Assembly: GCA_032358255.1 (NCBI GenBank)
Contig: JAULBX010007440.1
Location: 1-64,000, forward strand
DNA: 64,000 nt
Source of the DNA: Heterotrichella gracilis
Taxonomy: Eukaryota > Sar > Xanthophyceae > Tribonematales > Xanthonemataceae
Direction: 5' to 3'
Within the stretch, counting starts at the first letter, position 1; every line of letters starts with the position of its first letter. Positions 23,229-35,032 of this stretch are shown here, piece after piece. The translations under genes and the position numbers were made by a program. The notes under the pieces are model-generated. The model saw nothing but the letters and a program-made list of their open reading frames with translations. It did not search any database and was not told where the DNA came from.

Positions 23229-26200
23229 ATGGCGAGAACGGTTTCTGCTCGTTCCCAGTGCACAACGGCCTTTGCATCACCCAGCAGGAGTATGCATGGA
23301 GGGTCTTTCACAGCCGGTGCTGGCATGCGTGGCACCACCCCTCGTCACCTTCTAAGGTATGCACCTGCTCCACCAAGATGTTCACCTGCCGACCCGTGAA
23401 CAACGTCTCAATGGCTTTGTGTTCGTTACCCACAAAAATATGGAGTCTGTGTCGTTAAACATTACCGGTAGAGTGACACACAACCCAGATCGCGATCTGA
23501 CATATGCATGCATATATGGGGCGCACTAGTTCACATATGCATGCATGCCCAACCACAAACAGACGTACAGCCAGTTTATCACACACACGGCGCCACGCAG
23601 TTCCTTCCTGGCACTGTTTACACCATGTGGTTGGGAGCTGATGGCACCACGGGCTTTAGACTCTCCCAGACAACACATAATACAACGCTGTATTACTCTT
23701 AACAAGAAGAATCTCACACCAACCCCCCCATTTCACAGGCCAGCGGGTCACAGGCGGCCGTACGCGTCACCGCTCCAAGCATCGGCAGCGACTCCTGCCA
23801 CTACAGAGGGTGGGTGGTTCAAGGCTGTGCCATGCCTGACTGGACTACGTGTATGCTACTAGGCGTTTACTGCACTGCTGGCATGAGAGCATAGGACGGA
23901 ACCTAGCTACATTGGATGTGCACCATTTGGAGTACTATTTGGGTATTAAACTACCGTAGCTTACTACTGCACACGGGCGAGTGCTTATTTGCTCCTCCGG
24001 CACTTCCCGGAGCCCTTCTCTCTTCACACACCCCACACACCCTCCACACCTACACCGCACAAATCCATCCACCCACCGCACACAAGCCACCCCTCAGCCC
24101 ATAAACCATCTCCCTCACCCCACCCGCATGCGCCTCCTCCCCCGCCACCGACCCCGTGTCTCTCCTCCATCGTGTAGCCAGGGCATGTGCCTCTGTGCGC
24201 CACCACCAACTCCTGTGCGCAAACCAACTGCAAGTCCAAACAGCCGACTGACTACCACACCATCCACCCCACAAAACCCTCTGCGCCCAACCCGCCGCGC
24301 TTGACTCTCCCCTCCCCTAACCACACATTTTGTCCGCAGGCGCCTCCTCCCCTGCCACCGACCCCGTGTCCCTCCTCCATCGCGCAGCAGCCGACTGCAG
24401 TGTAGCCCCAGCTGACCTGGTCAAGGCAATGAGGGACGCAAAGCGCACTGCAAAGGTACAGGCAAAGCCCTAAACCCAGAGCACTGAACACTAAAACCTG
24501 AGAAGGACATGGCCAAGGTAAGGAAAGGTGCCAAAGTGGACAGCACAAGCATGGGGCCAAAATCTTAAGTTTGTGCCTAAACCCTGCCACAGCCCACCCC
24601 CCGCAGCACATATGATGCAGTGGGGTCAAGGCGCGTCCTGGCGTGCATGCACCTGCCGCATATGACGAGGTCACCTGCACCACCTTGGCATGCATCATTT
24701 GGGGCGGGAATCAGGGGGCGCCACCTGGCATGCCTGCACGCCATATGGTACGCAGTTAAAGATGCTTACACGCGACAGGATCACAGGGCGCCGGCTGGCA
24801 TGCATGCCGCTGCAGGAAATTTCCTACCAAATGTCACATGCCATTCTCCCCTCAACATGTTGCGCCACCCCAAGTGCCCCTCCCCGCAGGCTGATGGTTG
24901 GTTCCAGGTGCTTGCGGGGGAGGTGTCTCCTGGCAAGACGTGGAAGCTGGTGTTTGCGGCAGGTGGGGGGTGGGGATTTATGTGCACGAGTAGGGGATGT
25001 GTGGGAAGGGTGCAAGGGGTGGGAGATTGTAGATGCTGTGCCAGGGTGTGCATAAATGTCACAGTCAGAAGCGTCAGGGGAGGTGTCTCCTGGCAAGACA
25101 TGGAAGCTGGTGTCTGCGGCAGGTGGAGGCCAGAGGGAAGGGGGGGGCACGGGTGGGGGGTGGGATGATATGTGCGGGGATGTGTGCGCATGGATGTGCA
25201 GGCGGTGCTTGAGGCGCTTTTGTTCAGGCCTGGGGATGGCTCATATGGGTGGAATGGTTAAATAGGGTGAGAAGGCCAACGAGGTCCACAATCCTAAACC
25301 CTAAGCCCTACACCTTGCCCCTGCCCAGGTGCCAAGGATGTGCGCAAGGTCAAACAAGGGGGAGAAGGCCTACTGGGTCTAGACCCTTAAACCCTACATC
25401 TCTAAGCCCTGAGCCCTAAACCCTTCCCCTGCCCAGGTGCCAAGGATGTGCGCAAGGCCAACAAGGGGGAGAAGGCGGGGGGGTTCTACATGCCACTGGC
25501 GGCGGCGCAGGTGCGGCCCTAACCCCTGGGACACTGCCGGTACAGTTGCTGCAACCTCATGGTAGCTTCATATGTTAAAATTACGCAGTACTTCACCGCA
25601 CACAGATCCACATTACGCAGCATTGCAACGTTCTTTGAATTCAAGCGTTGGAAGGCCGGGTGGTTCTGCATGCCCCCGGGTGAGCAGGTTTTGGGGGCTA
25701 TTCATCCCACCAAAAATGAAGCCAAGACTGTTGCTTAGAGTTTACCATGAAGTTGTGTACAGGTAAAAATGAAGTTAGTTGAAAAATTAAATTTAACTGC
25801 CCTCCTTGTCCCGCAGCACTGGGACGGCCCCTCCGGGCGCTCAAAAGCAATTCCCGCCAAAATGTGTTCCCCAAGAATTAAAAAACAAATCCCCCTTTTG
25901 TCCCGCAGCACTGGGACGGCCCCTCTGGCCGCTACTCCAACGGTGTGTACCTGGGCTGGCTGGCGGCAATGGTGTTTGAGGGGCCAATCAGCTGGAGGGG
26001 GGTGAGTGGTGGGGGGTGGGGGGGAGCTGGGGGCTGGCTGGGTTCATGTGGGCCTGCGGCAAGGTGGTGCGGCTCATTAGCAGGGATGGATGTAGGTGGG
26101 GGCTTGCACAAAGTGGTGGGTTAAGGCTGCCGGACGTGGCGGTTGGAAGCAATATTTCACATCCAACCCATTGAGGAACCCCAAGCCCTTGTCCTTCAAG

Positions 26201-26926
26201 GGCAGCCGCTTTTTGTCTGTACCGGTTTTGCGCTCTCAAACCACTGTGAATCCAGACCACTGACCGTAAGCAAGCTGCTTATTTTGGAATGCGACCGTTT
26301 CTATAAATTTCCCGCCAGGCCAAGCAGGTCCAGTTTGACGTCGACACCCTCACCTGTGCCTGTGGCCGTTTAAAACCCTACGATCCGAACCCTGTACCCT
26401 AAGCTGCTGCTTTTCCCACCAGGCCAAGCAGCTCCTGTTTGATGTGGACACCCTCGTGCTGCGCCTGGGTCCGATCAAGACGCGCATGGCACTCAAGCCC
26501 AAGGAGAAGAAGGAAAGGTGAGGATGGAGTGGGGTGGGGGGCCGGGGGAGGCAGATGATAGGGATGCATTTTTGTTGTGGTTGGGAATTTTGGGACGTCA
26601 TTCGCCTCCTTTTGATGTTTGCACGCTCACCCTGTGGCCGGGGCCTCAAGACCCAAGAAGAGTTAGCAGAGAGGGAGGCGATACCTCCTGTGCACACTGT
26701 CCTCTACTATTAACTACCAAGAATCAAAAGAAAGGGTATTAAATTCCTTACCTTCTCCCCCTCCCCTGTGTGCAGTGATCGCCCCCCCATGTTTGCATTC
26801 ACCTACGTGGATGACAAGGTGTGCGTGGCACAGGGAAGGACGGGGGGGGTGGCGCTGTGGGCCTGCCAGGGGGCGGAGTGGGATCTACGCAACGGGGTGG
26901 TGTTCCCGGGGCCAACCAAGGCGTGA
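23229..26926 (+). CDS. Conserved plastid-targeted protein, possibly plastid-lipid-associated (fibrillin)-like
   Basis: Exons 23229-23356, 23739-23809, 24340-24455, 24890-24962, 25437-25510, 25909-26001, 26423-26517 and 26776-26926 give 266 aa with all phases in agreement. The N-terminus (MARTVSARSQCTTAFASPSR and on to RRPYASPLQASAATPA) is rich in Arg, Ser, Thr and Ala with no acid, a typical algal chloroplast transit peptide, probably cleaved near residue 60. Conserved segments are GKTWKLVFAA (about 119-128), HWDGPSGRYSNGVYLGWLAA (155-174), LLFDVDTLVLRLGP and FTYVDDKVCVAQGRTGG near the end. A small beta-rich domain with W-K-L-V-F and a closing VDD…A-GR-GG resembles plastid-lipid-associated and lipocalin-like proteins, but the family name is tentative. 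Exons 3 to 7 each have a decayed edge copy in an adjoining intron. Confidence 0.85.
24121..24180 (+). repeat. Head copy of plastid-protein exon 3
   Basis: It repeats the sequence encoding ASSPATDPVSLLHR, 210 bases upstream of the real exon at 24340, then reaches a TAG. Confidence 0.9.
25069..25128 (+). repeat. Tail copy of plastid-protein exon 4
   Basis: It encodes GEVSPGKTWKLVSAAG followed by GTGGAGG, mirroring the real GEVSPGKTWKLVFAAG and its GTGGGG donor at 24963. It lies downstream of the real exon. Confidence 0.92.
25325..25692 (+). repeat. Copies flanking plastid-protein exon 5
   Basis: A head copy at 25325-25381 keeps CCCAG and encodes AKDVRKV, then shifts frame and stops. A tail copy at about 25647-25690 matches the KAGGFYMP region in degraded form. 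The real exon is 25437-25510. CCCTAAAC heptamers lie between them. Confidence 0.85.
25803..25846 (+). repeat. Head copy of plastid-protein exon 6
   Basis: TTGTCCCGCAG is followed by the code for HWDGPSGR, the same acceptor and exon start as the real exon at 25909, then diverges. Confidence 0.9.
26309..26356 (+). repeat. Head copy of plastid-protein exon 7
   Basis: CCGCCAG then AKQVQFDVDTL, against AKQLLFDVDTL in the real exon at 26423. The copy runs into an altered frame and CCCTA repeats. Confidence 0.9.
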
Positions 26927-27783
26927 GGGGATGGTGGTGTGTTTAATGAGGAGGGGTGAGGGTTTGGGGGAGCGCGATGGGAGTGAGCATGCAAGCTGTT
27001 GGCAGAATGTGCACCTCAAGGGTTTTGAAAGGAGGGCAGTGGTGCGTGCACTGAGTTTTTGGGCGGTTCTTGGGAGAGGGTCCTTTTTTTGTGGGAAAAC
27101 CTCCCCACAGAGTTTAGCTGTTGGCTGTTGGCATAATTGATACCTCGCAGTGTGCTGAGGATGTGGCTGGTTTTGAACTTTTTCCCCGAAGACTGATAGC
27201 TTGGTGAAGTCCTTTTTGTCGTTTTCGTTTGGTTTGGTATAATTGAATGTCAAATATTGGTGCGGTTGAACGCCTGGTGGACAGGGACCCAAACGAAAAT
27301 TAGCAATGGCAACTGTTGATCTGTAAACAGTTTGATACTGCTGGAATGCATGTAAGAGTCTCCCTGTTGCCATACGTACAACTTGCAAACGGTCTCGTTG
27401 CACGCAACACTGCGCCATGCCATGCCCATGTTTGCGTGCCAGCTGGAACCTCCATTTGCACAATGGGTACACAAGAAGTTACGGGTAAAATATAGGTACT
27501 TGTATTATCTTCAGGTGCTGGCGGCGTTGTGTGTACATGTAGGTGGCTGCACCCAGTTGACATCAACTGGGTTACATATATTCCTTTTATTGCCAGTAGA
27601 AAACCTTTTACTTTTGTCTGCAGTGCTATAAAGGACGGATTTGTACTTCACTTCAACTCATATCCACACGCTTGGAGTTGGCTAGCTCCCTAGTCTTTGC
27701 TGTAGAATACGACAGGCGTGAACATGGGTTTTGGCGGTTAGGTGTTGTTCATTTGCATGAGGTGAGAAACACACTGTGCCAGA
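26927..27783. promoter_or_regulatory. Intergenic region with candidate LPA1-gene core promoter
   Basis: No gene is supported. TATAAAGGA at about 27627-27635 lies roughly 150 bases upstream of the next ATG and is the best TATA-box candidate in this gap. The first part is the 3' flank of the plastid-protein gene. Confidence 0.45.
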
Positions 27784-30700
27784 ATGGCGACGTCTTCGTC
27801 CCAAGCGCAGTCCTTGGAAGCGCTCGCAGCTAGGAACGTGTTGCAGCAGAAGAGCAGCCGGAACGCGTCCAAGTATGACTTTGTCAAGGTATCGCTGCAC
27901 TCCTTGGGTTGGCCTCGTGTCATATGCATGCATAAGGATGTCAGATATGGGAGCTTTGCTCCCTCGTTCATGCTCAGCGTTCCCGTGGCGTCGTGTTCAA
28001 CCGCAGGACTAATGGAAAATCGATTTTTTCTCTCGTTGAGGTATTTACTCGCGCCCATCCTCTAACTCTCTATGAATAGCAAGGCTGGGACTTTACCTCC
28101 GTGGTACCGACTACATGCCGCTGTGGCTTGACTTTTCCCTCGGCCACCGTCTGGTTGCGTTTCACACCGATTTGAATACGTAGTGCTTTAAGTCAACGAC
28201 TGCGCATGCGCCATAGTTCCCATATTGGGGAAGAGACTTCTCCAATAGTGCCGGGTCAGTCTGCCAAAGGGCCCATCTGATGCACGCAAAACCCACTTTG
28301 CTACTCTCTTTCCGCCCCTCTAGGTTGGTTCACTGGGTCGTCAACAGCTTTGCACTGCGCCCTAGGGGACTAGTCATGCCAAGATTGGACTGGCTTCACT
28401 TTTGGCATGACCCTTTTGCAACCAGTCATATGGCACCATCGGTAGAGGCATCGCACCTGGAACACGCAAGTGCTGTCGCAGGCACGACACAGTACAGTAC
28501 GTGCGCTTTGCATGTGGGAGATATCCACCACCAGCTAGTGCCTGATGGCGTATCGAGTCAACGCGTAGGGTTGAGGGCTTTGCATCAGTGGCAAAACCCT
28601 AACACAAAGCTGCCGTACCCCCCCTGCAGGTCAACGTGTGGCTGGGTGAGAGCATGAGCCACCACTATGTGCTGTCACGCTTCCTCATATCGCGCATGCT
28701 GTCAGTCACAAAGATACCGCACATCAAGGTGAGGGGCCTATAGGTGCAACCACAGGTGTAAGCGCAGGGACCTGGGAAGGCAGTAATCGTGGGAACTTTT
28801 CCATACCCTGCCGCAGTGGCATTGTAGCATTGGAACCCAATGAGCGTGCCATGAGGGGGCGGGGTGGCGCATCAGTTCTACTGCTGCCAAGATGCGCTGT
28901 CACATGTGCACATGGCAGATCACGCTTCCTGCATCCACACGACCCCCGATCACGACTCCGCCATGCCCTGCCGTACCACGCCGGCACCTCACCTGGGGTC
29001 TCATGGCGTGCATGAGTGGTAAGTTCAGATGGCAGGCGCATGGGGCTTGCCACCCAGTGTGGAGAGCTGCACCCGCCGCTAGTGGCGCCATGCTGCATCC
29101 GCCATTTGAGGTGGCCGCGCATTGTGCACCCTTGCCTTTCGCATGCCGCTACAGAATACAGAATAATGATGAAAAGCCCGCCGCAGTCCGAAAACCATGG
29201 GCAACTCCCGGGCGGGACGATTTCCCGATCCCGGGGAGGCATGCAAAGCGCAAATTCGCGCTCTAAATTCAGAAAATCACATTTAAAACAGGAAAAAACT
29301 GGTAAAATGCCGCTACAACATACCAGCCCAGTGCACGCTGCTGCGAGCCTGGTGCTACCCCCTCCCTGTGGCCACCATGCCACCTCGTGTAGCTCCGCAT
29401 GGGCTGTGCAGGAGCAGCTTGCATGAGCATGAGCATGGGTTTAGGGTTTAGGGTTGCCAGTGGTTTATGGTTTAGGGTTTAGGGTTGCATGAGCATGAGC
29501 ATGAGCATGGGTTTAGGGTTTAGGGTTGCCAGTGGTGCCAAGAGCTGCTGCATTGCAACCACGCGTTCACCACCGTCTCACCCCGTTCGTCCCCTTGCCA
29601 CCCCCCAGGCTGTCAAGATTGCGCTGGAGGTGAAGAAGTACCTGGTGGACCATGACCAGCTGGACATCGCGCAGGTGGGGGCCCAGGGTTTAGGGTTTAG
29701 GGTTAGGGTTAGTGGTTAGGGTTTAGTGGGTAAGAAGTACCTGGTGGACCACGACCAGCTGGACATCGCACAGGTGGGGACCTAGGGTGTAGGGTTTAGT
29801 AACTAGGGTTAAGTGCGTAGGGTTTAGTGGATAGGGTTTAGTGGGTGAGAGGCACATGGCGGACCACGACCAGCTGGACATTGCACAGGTGGGGCCCTAG
29901 GGTCTAGGGTTTCGTGAGTAGGGTTTATGGTGGCTGGGGTTCAGTGGTAAGAAGTACCTGGAAACCATTGCAATGGGGTATGGGCTGGTGGGTAGGGTTT
30001 TAATGGTCGGCACAGCGTTTCACATCATTGGCCACACTTGTAAGGAACTACCTAGTGAAAAGCTCTATGTACAAACAGGGATGTATTCCCTCCTCGCAAT
30101 CCCATCGACCCACCGTCTTGCTTCCCCCTTGCAGTCCGATCTGGAAGCCTTGCTGTTCCACATCATGGCGTCATCGGGGTTTGGCGACAGGTACATCCAG
30201 CGCTACCGCATGGTGACCGCTTTCTACCACCAGCGGCGCCCACTCATCATACTCATCTGCGGCTCGGCGGCTGTAGGTGGGTGGTGGCGCGGGGGTTTTT
30301 GGTGCCTGTTGCAGGGCTTCCTTTAGTAACTGACCCGCCTTGCAGCCAAGTTCAAACCCTTGCCGAGCGATTTGACATGTGTAGGTTGTAGGGTTAAAGG
30401 TTCGGCTTTAAGGGTCCATGCATTAGGCGCCCTCTCATCATACTCATTTGCGGCTCGGCGGCTGTAGGTGGGTACTGGAGGGGGGGTTTGCTGCCTGTTG
30501 TAGGGTTTTGTCACCCTGCCTTGCAGTCAAGTGCAGCCTTGCCAGAGGCCTGGCAGTGCGCTTTGACCTTTTTAGGTTGTAGGGTTTTGGGATTAGGGTT
30601 TTGGGATTAGGATTTCTCCCTCACATTGCAGGCAAGTCAAGCCTGGCGCAGGCGCTGGCTGCGCGCCTCAACCTGCCCAACGTGCTGCAGACAGACGCAA

Positions 30701-33700
30701 TCTATGAGGTAAACAGGACCACACAAAAGACCCCCAACAACTTGTAACATCTTTGTGCGGGACCCTGGATCCTGGAGCAAGTTTTGCATTGGGCCAACCC
30801 TGACCTATGTGTAGCAGCTACCTGTGACGTCCCGGACTTAAATGCAGCATTCCTTAACCCCCAGCACCTGCCACATTCTACACGATCCCTAAATCAAACC
30901 CCGAGCCTATCAACCAGCTGCATTGGCATTGATGGCCGCGCGCTTCCCTTGCCAGAACCCCACAGAAATCATAAAAAGGAACACCCGCAGCTTCTGCACA
31001 CAACGCACCCGCATACCCACCCTTCATCTCCCCCACCCCCCACCCCCCCACCGCAGCTGCTCCGGACCAGTGACGAGGGGCCGCTCAACCCCACTCCCCT
31101 GTGGGCGCGAGGGGACCTGTCGCCACCTGGCGCGCTGCTCAGCGAGTTCCATCGGGAGTGCAGGATAGTGCGCAAGGGGGTGGATGGAGACCTGATCAAG
31201 GTGGGTGCTGGGGTTGTTGTTGGTGGTGGTGATATGGTGTGTTTATGAGGTTATGCTGTGCCACCTCATCAAATTCCCTCAAAGCCCCAGGTTTGTGAAT
31301 CTGTTTAGAAACCCTAAACCCTTCCCCACAGGCCATCCTCGATGGCAAGTCCATCATCATGGAGGGGCTGCACCTGGACCCTATCAAAAACCCTACCAAA
31401 ACCCCCTAAACCCTACTAAACCCTACGCAACCCTCCCCCTCACCCCCCGCAGGCCATTCGCGACAGCAAGTCCATCATCATCGAGGGGCTGCACCTGGAC
31501 CCCGGCCTGTACCTGTAATCTATACAAAACCTTACCAAAGCCCCTTAAACCCTACTAAACCCTCCCCCACAGGCCATCCGCGACGGCAAGTCCATCATCA
31601 TTGAGGGGCTGCACCTGGACCCCGGCCTGTACCTGTACGAGTTTGGGCGGCACGGGGTGATGCACCTGCACACGCGCATGCGGGGGGGCGGGGAGGGGGG
31701 CGAAGAAGAGGTAAGGGGTGGGAAGGAGGGGGTTGTGTGTGGAGTGGGGCGCTGTGGTGGGCGATGGGACGTGTGTGGTGGGTGTGGTGGGCATCGCTGT
31801 GCATGGTGCCCCTGGTGTGCGCGCTAAGGTGGAACCTTGCACTCGCCTCAGACCGCAACCCCAACCCACCTTGTCATGCGGCATTTGTGAGCTTGGAAAA
31901 CCCCCTTTTGCACCGTTCTACTTTCCCCGTTTTTGCATCATTTCACTCCCCCGCACCTTTGTTGGTTAGTCGGTTAGTTACATGCATTCCAGCATCTTTG
32001 AACTGGATTTAAGTGCACTATCTCACAGCTGTTCTGTACGTTTGTCAATAATCCATAATCCCGTACCCAACCCACTACACCCACCCACCCACCCACCCAC
32101 CCCCTTGCTCTCGCCCCCAGGGGGAGGAACAGGCTGAGGAGGAGGTGGAAGAGGAAGGGGACCCAGTGGCGGAGCTTGTCACACTGCCCCCCACCCGCCC
32201 CCGCCACCTGCCAAAGTCCAAGTCATGCATCCCCGGGATTGGCGCACAAACCCTGGCAGGCACAGAGGTGAGGGGCTGTGTGTGTGGTGTGTGTGAGCGG
32301 GGTTGTGGAATGGTATGGGATGCGGCAGTGGCAGTGTGGTTGGGAGGACTGACTGTTCTTTTGTGGTTTGGTGTGATGACATGGACGGCCCAGGACAGTG
32401 CAGCCGGCATCAAGCAAAAAGGTGTAGACATATTTCCACCCGAACGGGTAAGTCCACTTGGGTCAATTTCTTATCTACATGCAGGCCCACCTGGACACAA
32501 AAGCCCCCAGCCGGTACGCTCAGGATCAGCCTCCCATGCCCTTACACAATACACCATTCCAACCGATCTCCTCCCTTCCCCCACGCGCAGTTCCAAAACT
32601 CTAAATCTTAAGCCCTAAACCCTTTCACCTCGTACATTCCCACCACCCTAAACCCTAAACCCTCTCCACTCGTGCAGTCTTACCGCCCCTCCGCCCCACT
32701 GGCCAGAGCGGTGTCTGCCTCCGATGCCCTCTTTGTGCTCAGCCAAAGGGGGGGGATCAGGCTGGTCCCCTCTGCATCTGCCAACCTGGCTGGCACGGCC
32801 AATGGCAGGTCAGCTCCGCTGCCCGCCCCCCGCCGCGAGGTTCCGGCTGGCGCTGACGTGGCGGCATGGGCCGAGGACTCGCATGGCGCTGAGGTGGCGC
32901 CATGGGGGGAGGTTTCGGCTGGCGATGACGTGGCAGGGTGGGTGGAGGGTGCCTCCCCTGCCAGCAATTGGTTGGTGGAGGTACAGCGGGCGTGGAGGGG
33001 GAGGACGGAGGGGGGGATGGGGATGTCAGATGAAGAGGGGAGGGCAGGATCAGCGGCAGTGGGGAAGTCAGCATCGGCAGTAGGGGAGGTTCCATTATCC
33101 CATGTAGGCGCGAGGTCAGCAGCACAGGGAGAGGGGAGTTCAGCAGGAGCAGTAGAGAGGGTGCCAGCATCAGAGATAGGAGGAGTGTCAGCATCACAAA
33201 TAGAGGGAGTGTCAGCATCAGATATAGAGGGGTTGTCAACATCGACAGCGTGTGTGGATAGCAGTGGCAGGCAGGAGTTGACGCGCAGGTGGTCAGCTGG
33301 GGATCTGGAGCCAGTGGGGGGATATGAACCCAGTGCCGGGGATGTTGAGCCAGTGCGGGGATTCGAAGCCAGTGCCGGGGATGTGGATCCAGTGCGGGGA
33401 TGTGACCAGGGGTTGGAGGTGGCAGGGTGTTCTGGGGAGGAGGAGGATGCGCCCTATCGCTCCCCTTGGAGCAGTTTCAGACAGGAGGGAGGGGAGGTTG
33501 GGGGCCATGGCACAGGGGAGGGAATCAGCTCGAACTCCAATTTCCCTGGGGGAGCGGAAGTGGGGAGCGGAAGTGAGGGCACGACTTCCCCTGCCATTGA
33601 TGATACGGCACCTCCTGGGTCTTCGCCCCCTGATCAGGGAAGGGATGGAGGATCTGCATCGATCACTCCCCCTTATCGGCAGCAGCAGGGAGCACATGCA

Positions 33701-35032
33701 TACGGCAGTTATCAGGATCAAGGGGAAGGGGAGGTCAGCCCAGCCGCCGCGCAAGGGCGCGCCTCGGCGCCAACCGTTGCGGCGCCGGCCCCTCCAAACG
33801 TGGTGCAAATGTCGCAGCTATCTGGCAGCGCCAAGCCCCCTGCCACCCCGCTGCTTCCATCCCTCAACGGGGACCCAGCCAGCGCTTCCGGGACACAAAA
33901 AAACCCTACAGGGTCCCAACAAGAACCCTTGCAAGGGTCGGCGGGGGACCCCGCAGTGCATCCAGAGCCCTCTCAGCAACCTCCGCCAGGGTCTTCGCCA
34001 CACTTGGAGTCCCAGGGAGGCCCCCCATCTCCCACCACCACCCCCACGGACCAGTCAGCACCCCCACCCTCGCCCCCCACCCGCGCCTCCCTCCCCGCCC
34101 CAGTCTTTGTCCCCATCGTGCTGCACATGGATCCCAGGGAGCACGACCACATGGTTGAGGAGTGGGTGCGGCGGCAGCACCAGGCGCTGGACAGAGACGC
34201 GCCCCTGACTCAGGTGGGTAAATCCTTACCCCCACCCACGCTGCATGATGCATGCGCTGGGTGGCCAGCCTGGCTGACCCACCCGTGACCCCTCCTCCCC
34301 CAACCTCCCTCCCTGTCCTCTCCCACCCCCACCAACTTCCCAACCGCCACTGGGCAGGAAGCGTGCGCCGCCGCTTTCAGCACCCTCCCTGTCCCCTCCC
34401 ACCCCCACCAACCCCCTCACCACCTCCAGTTCAGGATGCGTGCGCCGCCGCTGTCAGCACCCTCTCTCCCTCCCCCGGCCCCCACGAATACCCCTGATCC
34501 CCATTGGTGCAGAATGCATGCGCCGCAGGTTCAAGCACCCTCCCTCCCCATCCCCTACCAACCCTACCAACCTCCCGACCCCCACTGGTGCAGGATGCTT
34601 GTGCAGCCGCTGTGACCCGCCTGCGTGAGCTGTCCACCCACCTGACCGCCTACCGAACAAAAGCGAATGAAAGAAGATCCCCCCTCCCCCCCACCGCCCA
34701 CCCTCCCTCTCTCCCTTCCCACCGCCCACCCCCACTAACTCCCTGACCCCCACTGGTGCAGGATGACGCAGGCGCCGGGTGGTTAAGCGCATGTGACCGC
34801 TCTCCCCCGAACCCCCCCCCTCTCTCCCCTACCAACCCCCCGACCCCCACTGGTGCAGGATGCGTGTGCAGCCGCGGTGACCCGCCTGCGTGAGCTGTCC
34901 ACCCACCTGACCGCCTACCAGGCGCGGGGGGTGCCCGTCATGACCACCTCCCCTGCCACCTTTGCCGCCACGCTGGACAGGCTGCACGACTACCTGCTCA
35001 CCTCAATCGAGCTGGCTATGACCTACAGCTGA
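27784..35032 (+). CDS. LPA1: 2-phosphoglycerate kinase-like P-loop protein (LPA1 family)
   Basis: The LPA1 family resembles archaeal 2-phosphoglycerate kinase and in plants controls phytic acid content; the exact reaction in algae is unproven. Exons: 27784-27888, 28630-28728, 29609-29674, 30135-30276, 30632-30708, 31057-31200, 31573-31710, 32121-32267, 32678-34213, 34859-35032, giving 875 aa with all phases agreeing. Recognisable segments: VNVWLGESMSHHYVLSRFLI, SRMLSVTKIPHIK, the P-loop GSAAVGKSS spanning the exon 4/5 junction (about 132-141), RLNLPNVLQTD, EFHRECRIVRKG, GKSIIIEGLHLDPGLYL, VPIVLHMDPREHDHMVEEW, and the closing TFAATLDRLHDYLLTSIE. Exon 9 alone codes 512 residues, nearly all low complexity (Ser, Ala, Gly, Pro), inserted before the conserved VPIVLHMD; plant members have a much shorter stretch there. 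This gene carries the densest set of exon-edge copies in the window. Confidence 0.95.
29675..29960 (+). repeat. Tail copies of LPA1 exon 3 within TTTAGGG-rich intron
   Basis: The real exon ends KKYLVDHDQLDIAQ then GTGGGGG at 29675. Copies at 29730-29780 (KKYLVDHDQLDIAQ, GTGGGGA) and 29849-29893 (ADHDQLDIAQ, GTGGGGC) follow, with a fragment (KKYLE) at 29950. TTTAGGG-like heptamers separate them. Confidence 0.95.
30424..30480 (+). repeat. Tail copy of LPA1 exon 4
   Basis: It encodes RRPLIILICGSAAV with GTGGGTA, downstream of the real exon 4 (RRPLIILICGSAAV, GTGGGTG at 30277). If used as an exon it would duplicate half of the P-loop. Confidence 0.93.
31325..31520 (+). repeat. Two head copies of LPA1 exon 7
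   Basis: Copies at 31325-31385 (AILDGKSIIMEGLHLDP) and 31446-31518 (AIRDSKSIIIEGLHLDPGLY), each preceded by an acceptor-like CAG, lie upstream of the real exon at 31573 (AIRDGKSIIIEGLHLDPGLY). CCCTAC/CCCTAAA runs separate the three. Confidence 0.95.
34350..34780 (+). repeat. Five head copies of the LPA1 last exon
   Basis: Units start at about 34353, 34433, 34510, 34589 and 34758, each a (G)CAG-like site followed by sequence related to DACAAAV. The 34589 unit is longest (DACAAAVTRLRELSTHLTAY) and keeps the frame for 20 residues. The real exon begins at 34859. Pyrimidine-rich CCCACC tracts separate the units at 76-169 base spacing. Confidence 0.93.

Noticed and set aside
33293-33808. Minus-strand and alternative-frame open frames over LPA1 exon 9
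   Set aside because: Low-complexity GC-rich DNA leaves several frames open; only the frame joining the conserved VPIVLHMD segment is supported.
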